In this document: positions 57,401 through 64,000 of the stretch, piece by piece
Layout of the letters: the number at the start of each line of letters is the position of its first letter
Numbering within the stretch: position 1 is the first letter of the stretch
Source: Ascaphus truei
Taxonomy: Eukaryota > Chordata > Amphibia > Anura > Ascaphidae
Assembly: GCA_036426205.1 (NCBI GenBank)
Contig: CM071568.1
Span: 215,369,245-215,433,244, forward strand
DNA: 64,000 nucleotides
Direction of reading: 5' to 3'
Program-made: the position numbers and the translations under genes
The notes under the pieces: generated by a model
What the model saw: only the letters and a program-made list of their open reading frames with translations
Told to the model about the DNA's origin: nothing
The model's database searches: none

Positions 57401-57660
57401 TAGAATGCCTCTTCCCTTATTCAGTTTAAAGAATGATTTCGGGATATAGCAATTGCTTAGTATACCAGCACCAAATGAAGGTACAAAGCTGAATGTCACT
57501 ACAATTAATTTTACTGTTTATGCATGTACCAGATAACAACATGTAGATGTGATGCCATTATGGGCTTGGGACTAGGATAAGGTAATAATTTATAAGGCTT
57601 TATTATAGTGCTTTATAGTAAAAAAAAAATTAAAAAAATTAAAACATTAAATGGTATGTG
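54471..57660. other. AT-rich region without recognisable features
   Basis: No gene. 56335-56500 belongs to a dispersed AT-rich repeat that returns at 59980-60170 and 62405-62490 (shared phrases such as 'agtaaataacaatacaaaac'). A poly-C run is at about 56519-56530. Confidence 0.5.
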
Positions 57661-57879
57661 TGCCGAGCACGTGCATTTTAAGTGAAACTTCTTTGTTTTC
57701 TTGTCAGTTTTGTCACAGAAATTGTATTTGTGATGGTAATGTTTTTAATTAAAAATCAAAACACAATTTCAGTGACAAAACGCAAAGACGTTTGACTTAG
57801 AACACGCGTGCTCGAGACCCCCCCCCTCCTGTTTTAGCTATTTGCACTTCTATATGTATACTAACTGTGAATTTGTCGT

Positions 57880-57975
57880 TTGTGTGTGTCTGGGTGTGTG
57901 TCTCTCTGTGTGTCTGTGTGTCTGTGTGTCTGTGTGAGTGTGTCTCTGACTCTCTCTCTCTCTCTGTGTGTGTGG
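57880..57975. repeat. TG/CT microsatellite
   Basis: TGTGTGTC and TCTCTCTC runs. Confidence 0.95.
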
Positions 57976-58009
57976 TCTCATCTCCCAAGTGTTGGTGCTG
58001 TGCCGGAGA

Positions 58010-58255
58010 CCTCTGCACATGCGTGATGCGCTTGAGGCCCGAGGATCCTTCTGTGCATGCGCGCCAGACACCTCTGCGCATGCGCGATGCACCGGAGGCC
58101 CAAGGATCCTTCTGCGCATGCGCAATGCAGCTGTGAGGATCCTTCTGCGCATGAGCGCCAGATGCATTTGCTCATGCGTGATGCGCTGGAGGTCTGAGGA
58201 TCCTCCTGCGCATGCGCCAAAGTCCCAGGACCCTTCTGTGCATGCGCCGAACATC
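58010..58255 (+). repeat. Tandem array around TGCGCATGCGC
   Basis: About eight units, 25-40 bases apart, of 'ccttctgcgcatgcgc' with variants (TGCACATGCG, TGTGCATGCGC, TGCGCATGAGC, TGCTCATGCG) alternating with 'aggatcc' and 'gatgc(g/a)c(t/c)ggaggc'. The half-palindrome matches the NRF1-type GCGCATGCGC site. Confidence 0.85.
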
Positions 58256-58349
58256 ATTAAGTCATTTCTGTCACGCGTTTTTGTGACAACTAATGACATT
58301 TTCCCCATCAAAACACTATAGGTGCCAGCAAAAAAGTTTCACTTAAAAA

Positions 58350-58600
58350 AAAACATGCCCCAGCAGGCCCAAGGAGGTCAGAGGCCAGCTTGCCCTGCGA
58401 AGGGGCATGCTCCAGGAAGACAAGTGCCCCATTATGTCACAATGAGAGGGTGGACACAACATGCCCCAGGAGGTCAGAAGTCCAAGCATGCCCCAAGTAT
58501 AGGGAGGCCACACGAGGACAGGGGTCCCGACATGTCCCAAGCAAAAGGAGGCCTCAGGTGGAGAGAGGTCCTATAAGGCCCTATTGAGAGAGGGGTCTGA
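58350..58600 (+). repeat. Degenerate minisatellite (CATGCCCCAGGAGGTCA)
   Basis: Units with 'catgccccagcaggcc', 'catgccccaggaggtc' and 'catgtcccaagcaaaagg' at about 35-50 base spacing. Confidence 0.6.
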
Positions 58601-59554
58601 GTGGCTGGCCTGGAAGTCTGTTTCAAGTGGCCAAACCATTGAAGCGGCCCAACAATCAGTAGAGGCTAGCGGAACAGCAAAGCCAGTGCTGGCGCCTGGT
58701 CTACAAGGCTGAGGTAAGCAGAACAGACGGTGGGGGAAGAGGCAGTACAGGTTAGTGTGGGGGCTCAGTAATGATATGGGTTATAGGTAGAGGAATAAAA
58801 CATCCCGTTGGGTTGTGGCACGGTTCATTGTAAGATTTTCCGTGGCGGGTTGGTATGATCCGAGAGTTTTAGGGGTTGCTGATGGTTATCAGGGAGGGTC
58901 ATAACCAGCTCAGAATAGTTGGGGTTCTTTCATATTGGTTTGAAGGATGTTTTGTAGGAAGCTGCACTGCTATTAGCAATAACAAGGCAACTTTGAGGGG
59001 TCAAATGACCTCAGCATTGGAGGGGTACAGACTGGTCAGTTTAGCCCAGGTGGTTAATGTTGAGTAATGGGACGGGTCCAAAGGATGTGCTTCGGGGTCA
59101 GGGCCAGGTGCCACGGACCTAGGGGAATACTCCTAAAAGGGTCCCCAGGTGTTATGAACCAGGAGTGCTCACTGGGTCATGTAGCGACGGTAAGCATAAT
59201 CAGATTCAATGAGTGGGGCTTCTTGCTTACCAGGTCCAGAAGTGTTGGTTTATGTTTCAAAAAAGTCTGTGGCCATTTGTACCAAACAAAATTGTCTGTA
59301 TTTATTCCAACCAAAGTGTCTGTGTGGGTTAGTAACTGAAATGGGCAAGAATCGAGGGTACAAGGATCTATAGAAAGTTCAATAGAACTGAATATAGTAT
59401 AACAACGCATTACAATAATCTTTAGTTTGAATACATACATATATATATACTGTACAGTAGTATTACAAGAATATATTCCATCCCCCAACAGCTAAACAGG
59501 GACAGCCAACAAACTCAATCCCAGGAAGACAGTGCCAGTCAGACAGTCCTAATG
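58601..59554. other. No gene recognised
   Basis: Mixed composition with a TA patch at about 59440. Open frames of 60-90 codons have no motif. Confidence 0.45.
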
Positions 59555-59755
59555 TTGGGGGGAGGGGGTGTGATAGGTGAAGGGGCAGAGGAGTGTGTTG
59601 TGGGGGGTGAGTGTTTTATTGTTGGGGCGGAGTGTTGGGGGTGAGTGTGTTGTTGTGAGATGTGAGGGTGTTGTGAGGGGGATGTTGTGGATGGTGGGAG
59701 AGTGTTGTTGAGGTAGATAAGGTGTTGTGGGGGTTGTTATGGGTTTGGGGGACAT
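59555..59755 (+). repeat. G/T-rich low-complexity tract
   Basis: Runs of 'gggggtgagtgt', 'gttgttgtga' and 'ggtgttgtggggg' without regular period. Confidence 0.85.
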
Positions 59756-59979
59756 TTAATTTTTTTTATCTAAAAAATATTTCATATTTTTTAATCTGTC
59801 TATTTTTTGTAATTTTTGGGGGGTTACATACAATTGTTTGAAATGTCAATTTTCGCAAGCAAACAAAAGGCCCCATCCACCTTCCACGTGAAGCCACCCC
59901 CCCACCCTCCAGCTCTGACAAGAGGAAGAGTTCCCTACCGAGCCCTGTAGTTTAGAAAGCGACAGAGGGAGTTAGTTAA

Positions 59980-60175
59980 GGGTAGGTGTTAAGAGTTTTT
60001 TGATATATATTTTGTTTAATGAAGAAAAGAAGTAATAAAGTAAAAATAATTTATTGCGCAGTTAACAAGTACAGCAATATAAACAACATACATTAAAAAC
60101 CAAACATTTATAACTTAACTAAATATACATAGAACATTTTAGATCAGACCATCACTCAAAAATATAAAACAAAAC
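59980..60175. repeat. Dispersed AT-rich repeat, copy 2
   Basis: Shares 'acagcaatataaacaaca' and 'tttataacttaact' with 62420-62475 and less closely with 56340-56480. Confidence 0.55.
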
Positions 60176-60221
60176 TTGCTACCACATTAGTTTAAAAAAT
60201 GTATTTATTACATTTTTTTTT

Positions 60222-60411
60222 TTTACAAAAATCAATATAATCAAGGCAAATAACCAGTATTTCTTGCTTCCTTGCCCTCTCCTCAGGCTTAGCTGTAAAG
60301 CACTGGTGTTGCTTTGGAGATCCATGTGGTGACTATGTAACCTCTTATTTTTAAACTTGCTATTAGACTTTTACGGAAGTTATTTGCCTTGACTATATTG
60401 ATTTTCGTAAA
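60222..60411. repeat. Small inverted repeat (33-bp arms)
   Basis: 60222-60254 and 60379-60411 are inverted complements around ATCAATATAATCAAGGCAAA, about 30 of 33 matching, with a 124-base interior. Likely a MITE or a foldback within the AT-rich repeat. Confidence 0.75.
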
Positions 60412-60527
60412 TTTACTTTTTTGTAATAATTTTTTTTTCAACTAATGAGGTAGGAAGTTTTGATTTATATGTTTCTATGTTTCTATTGTAGCCCTTTTTC
60501 TGAACCCTCCCAAAGGAACTACTGGTC

Positions 60528-62101
60528 ACTGTATAACACCTGCGGCTCCAGGAGATATGAGCCTCCGCTAGCTGGGAGCCTAGGGTAACACTCATACACT
60601 TACTTAGCGCAGCGCCTCCACTTACCCAGGATCCCCGTGATGTGAGATTCCCCTGGGCAAGAAACATACAACACCTTATGATTGTAACTGGTTTTTACTA
60701 ATGATAATGCAAAGTAGCAATAACACATTATTATACATAAGTATATACTTATACTCTAACGGTATAACTTTAGCGGCTGCCCCCTCATCAGGGCAACGTC
60801 TCCGTCCCCTCACCGCGTGCCCCACACACCGTGTCCATATATTAATGTGATGGTACTATATGGTATAGGCTCTGTCTTGTAACCACTCGCTCAGTGTTCC
60901 TACAGAGAGTTTAGCCTAAGGCGGGATCAGCGCCTGATGACCGGTGTTGGTGCACTTGTTGATATAGTACCTGCCGAGCACTCCAGTGCTCGGATCTGCA
61001 ACCGCTTCACAAAGGATCCGTCGAGTTCCGGCCCGACATCCAGGATCCACCGTCCGTGAAGACCCCAACAAGATATCCTCTGCAACCGCAACGAAGGGCA
61101 GCGCCCAACCTTCTGCACGGTACGCAGCTTCAATGGAGTCCCTATCTGACTCCGTGAACTACCGTGACATGCGCTGCACTATAGGCCATCCCTACAGCAC
61201 AGCAACCTTAGATGGCTTAATGGAAACTCCTAGGGCCTACGGGGTAGCCTATCCTATGCAGGTGGGTCACTGACCCCTGCATCCACACTACCTCTCCCGT
61301 GCCCACCCGGGTCCCCTCTGGCTAACTCAGCCTAACGCCTGCAGCAAACACACTGCATACACACAGGCAACCTGCAGCAACAACACACAGCACACGCTGC
61401 TCACACTGTGCCTACTTGTCAGCGCTCACAGCACTACCAGCCGTGACACTGACAAGCCTGCACCCTTACACACCTAAGGGCAGAGTCCCTAACCTAGGGG
61501 CTGTTCCTCAGTTCTACCCACTACCCTAACAGGGATTGGGGCCTGCCTGGGACTTGGGGATCCTTACCTGGTGCAGGAGCCACTTGCTCCCTGCACCCTT
61601 CCTTCCCCTTCCTGCTCCCAGCTCCAACTGCCGTTCACAGCGCGCGAAATGTATCTTATTCTGGCTGTCTGGGAATCCTTGGCCCTCATTGGCCACTATC
61701 AGACACCTGGTGCCTGCCTCCCTATGCCTCCTGGGAGTTGTAGTTCCCAGGAGGCTGCTATAGCATTGGGGCCGCGTGCGCACTTGCCCTGCGCATGCGC
61801 GGGTATCCAATGGCCGCCGCAACCTCTCCCTTGCTATCCCTGCCCTTGCGCGACTTCCTAAGGGCTGCCGGGACGCTCTGGCTATTGCTGCGCATGGCGA
61901 TCCCGCGCACGCTCGCGCAACGTGTCATGGCGGCCCCCGCTAGCCGGGTGCGCCTCCGGAGCTCCTGGGATGCCGAGCGCTCCCTGCACTGGCCCCCACG
62001 CTCGCGAAGTGCCGGCGGGTCCGTCGCTGCCTCCGGCGGCACCAGCGACCTCTCGGCACTCGCGGAGAGGGGTCAGTGAGTGCAAAATAAACCCGGGGCT
62101 A
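60528..62101 (+). other. GC-rich region, possible large LTR
   Basis: It starts 'tgtataacacctgcgg' and ends in 'gcaaaataaacccggggctaca' with AATAAA at about 62090. TG...CA ends and a polyadenylation signal would suit a 1.57-kb LTR, but the flanks do not match and no second copy is present. The 61730-61800 part carries promoter-like motifs. Several 60-100 codon frames (61526-62085) reflect GC content. Confidence 0.3.
61730..61800. promoter_or_regulatory. ZNF143-like and NRF1-like site pair
   Basis: CCTGGGAGTTGTAGTTCC (61730-61747), followed by its own inverted CCAGG, fits the ACTACAATTCCC type of ZNF143/Staf element on the opposite strand. TGCGCATGCGC at 61790-61800 fits NRF1. Both are typical of vertebrate CpG-rich promoters, but repeats can carry them too, and no gene follows. 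Confidence 0.4.
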
Positions 62102-62195
62102 CACTATGTTTCTAAAATGTTCTATGTATGTGTATTGTACCTGATGATGAAGGTACTGGACCTTAGCATCAGTTACAATTATTAACACAGGTTGA

Positions 62196-62405
62196 GTGCA
62201 AGTTCTGTTTTTTGTATTTTATGTATGTATGTATGTATGTCTTTATTTGTATAGCGCCATAAATGTACCTAGCGCTTCACAGTAGTAATACATGTCATAT
62301 AAATAACAAATATAAATAACAGATCATGGGAATAAGTGCTTCAGACATACTGTAAAAGTAACATTAAGGAAGGAGTCCCTGCTCCGGGGAGCTTACAATC
62401 TAATT
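62196..62405 (-). repeat. LINE/SINE 3' tail, copy 3 (reverse)
   Basis: Minus-strand reading: 'agattgtaagctccccggag' through 'gcacttattcccatgatctg' and 'ggcgctatacaaataaag' to an ATAC/ATGT microsatellite (62217-62242 on plus). Same family as 1-135 and 10230-10380. Confidence 0.72.
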
Positions 62406-62639
62406 TTATAACTTAAATGAACAGCAATATAACAACATACATTAAAAAAACAAAAATTTATAACTTAACTGAAACATACTGTAACCATGAAAGAGAAAAC
62501 CAGTAAGCAGGTTATTAAGAATTTGATTAGTGTTAGGACCTGCACAGATTTGGTCTACCTTGACGTTTGGTGTGCAGGCTTAAGATACTTTGGCCAAAGA
62601 ATCAAACTAAATGACTATATGTTTTTAGTTTAGATCTGC

Positions 62640-63890
62640 ACACACACTGCACACTGCACACACACTGCTCATTGCTCACACTACACACACTGCACACACA
62701 CTGCACACTGCACACACACTGCTCATTGCTCACACTGCACACACTGACACACTGCACACACACTGCACACACACTGCTCATTGCTCACACTGCACACACT
62801 CACTGCACACACACTGCTCATTGCTCACACTGCCACACTGCACACACACTGCACACTGCACACACACTGCTCATTGCTCTCACTACACACACTGCACACA
62901 CACTGCACACTGCACACACACTGCTCATTGCTCACACTGCACACACTGACACACTGCACACACACTGCACACTGCACACACACTGCTCATTGCACACACT
63001 GACACACTGCACACACACTGCTCATTGCTCACACTGCACACTGCACACACTCACTGCACACACACTGCTCATTGCTCACACTGCCACACTGCACACACAC
63101 TGCACACTGCACACACACTGCTCATTGCTCACACTGCACACACTGACACACTGCACACACACTGCTCATTGCACACACTGCCACACTGCACACACACTGC
63201 ACACTGCACACACACTGCTCATTGCTCACACTGCACACACTGACACACTGCACACACACTGCACACACACTGCACACTGCACACACACACTGCTCATTGC
63301 TCACACGGCACACACTGACACACTGCACACTGCACACACTGACACACTGCACGCACACTGCACACTGCATACACACTGCTCATTGCTCACACTGCACACA
63401 CACTGCACACACACTGCACACTGCACACACACTGCTCATTGCTCACACTGCACACACTGACACACTACACACACACTGCACACTGCACACACACTGCTCA
63501 TTGCTCACACGGCACACACTGACACACTGCACACACACTGCACACTGCACACACTTACACACACTCACAGACACTCACACACACTCACACACACTCACAC
63601 ATTCAGACACTTACACACACTTAGACACTCACACACACTTACACACACTCACAGACTGCACACACACTGTACACTGCACACACACTCCTCATTGCTCACA
63701 CTGCACACACTGACACACTGCACACACACTGCAGACACTCACAGACACTCACAGACACTCACAGACACTCACACACACTCACACACACTCACAGACACTT
63801 ACACACACTTACACACACACTCAGACACTTACACACACTCACAGACACTTACACACACTCACACCCACATACACACACTTTCTCTCCCAT
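62640..63890. repeat. CACACACTGC/CTCATTGCTCA minisatellite
   Basis: About 1.25 kb of 'cacactgcacacacactgct' and 'cattgctcacac' alternation, changing to 'cacacactcacagacact' after about 63555. It is related in base composition to the 534-1990 array but has a different spacer. Long Thr/His/Leu/Cys open frames are artefacts. Confidence 0.95.
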
Positions 63891-64000
63891 ATATACATAC
63901 ACACACACACTCTCTCACTCTACACAGACGGGGGGTGGGGTCGGAGCAGAGGAAAGGCCGCGACCAGCACCACCACCCGCTCCCCCCCCCCTCCTCCCGC
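63891..64000. other. GC-rich window end
   Basis: CA tract then G- and C-rich runs ('cggggggtggggtcggagca'); nothing further supported. Confidence 0.4.

Larger units (their letters stand above)
57682..58342 (+). mobile_element. TTAA-flanked inverted-repeat element
   Basis: TTAA at 57678-57681 and 58343-58346 brackets a 661-bp segment whose ends are inverted complements (GTGAAACTTCTTTG against GTGAAACTTTTTTG). TTAA targets are used by Kolobok/T2-like and piggyBac elements of amphibians. Inside are a TG/CT microsatellite (57880-57975) and the array of TGCGCATGCGC-like palindromes. No transposase. Confidence 0.6.

Noticed and set aside
61526..62085. Several Arg/Ala/Pro-rich frames as possible first exon
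   Set aside because: Overlapping on both strands in GC-rich DNA, with no splice or protein evidence.
62672..63713. 262-codon Thr/His/Leu/Cys frame and others
   Set aside because: Pure translation of the CACACACTGC array.

Overview
The window looks like intergenic, repeat-dominated DNA from a vertebrate, most likely a frog or toad. The grounds are the repeat mixture: Penelope-like elements (PLEs) with hammerhead-ribozyme-like terminal sequences, a Gmr1-type Ty3/gypsy element, a chromodomain Ty3/gypsy element, L2/CR1/Rex-type LINE pieces with (TAA)n tails, TTAA-flanked short inverted-repeat elements, and long CA minisatellites. The species call is inference. I see no intact host protein-coding gene, no tRNA or rRNA gene and no CRISPR array. 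Nearly every recognisable reading frame belongs to a dead mobile element.

Layout. 1-3.2 kb: a LINE 3' tail, a ~1.45 kb CA minisatellite and a reverse copy of a palindrome-bearing dispersed repeat. 3.2-9.6 kb: a foldback element carrying a hammerhead remnant, split by a Gmr1-type LTR retrotransposon (3903-9383, 5-bp target duplication GCCCA). The retrotransposon has a SCAN-like capsid, a protease, a deleted integrase replaced by foreign LTR-like DNA, then RT and RNase H directly before the 3' LTR. 10-18.5 kb: LINE tails, a forward palindrome-repeat copy (12.15-13.44 kb), a PLE terminal fragment (15.2-16.3 kb) and a possible LTR/leader. 18.5-22.5 kb: antisense Ty3/gypsy material, a solo LTR and a 5'-truncated chromovirus. 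22.5-28.6 kb: two more palindrome-repeat copies (the second with clear terminal inverted repeats, 26535-27988), a near-perfect 88-bp-arm palindrome and LINE tails.

30.1-34.3 kb: an antisense PLE (RT through GIY-YIG) with a decayed hammerhead at its upstream end. 35.1-37 kb: another PLE terminal fragment and a LINE RT C-terminus. 37-40.05 kb: an antisense LTR element whose internal region encodes a broken coiled-coil protein I do not recognise. 42.3-45.4 kb: a 3.1 kb nested inverted repeat. 46-53.4 kb: further PLE ends, a small hammerhead foldback, a minisatellite, a chimeric Gmr1/PLE fragment and a 387-bp terminal-inverted-repeat element. 54.5-57.6 kb: AT-rich DNA with nothing recognisable. 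57.7-58.6 kb: a TTAA-flanked element containing an array of TGCGCATGCGC-like palindromes. 59.5-62.4 kb: low-complexity and GC-rich repeat DNA. 62.6-63.9 kb: a second long CA/TG minisatellite.

The most interesting signals are: (1) eight hammerhead-like motifs at separate loci, mostly at PLE-type ends and twice between inverted arms; (2) the Gmr1 gene order with a SCAN-like Gag; (3) the multi-palindrome dispersed element with embedded minisatellites; (4) the LTR element with a coiled-coil reading frame. All are decayed copies. None of the identifications could be confirmed by database search here.
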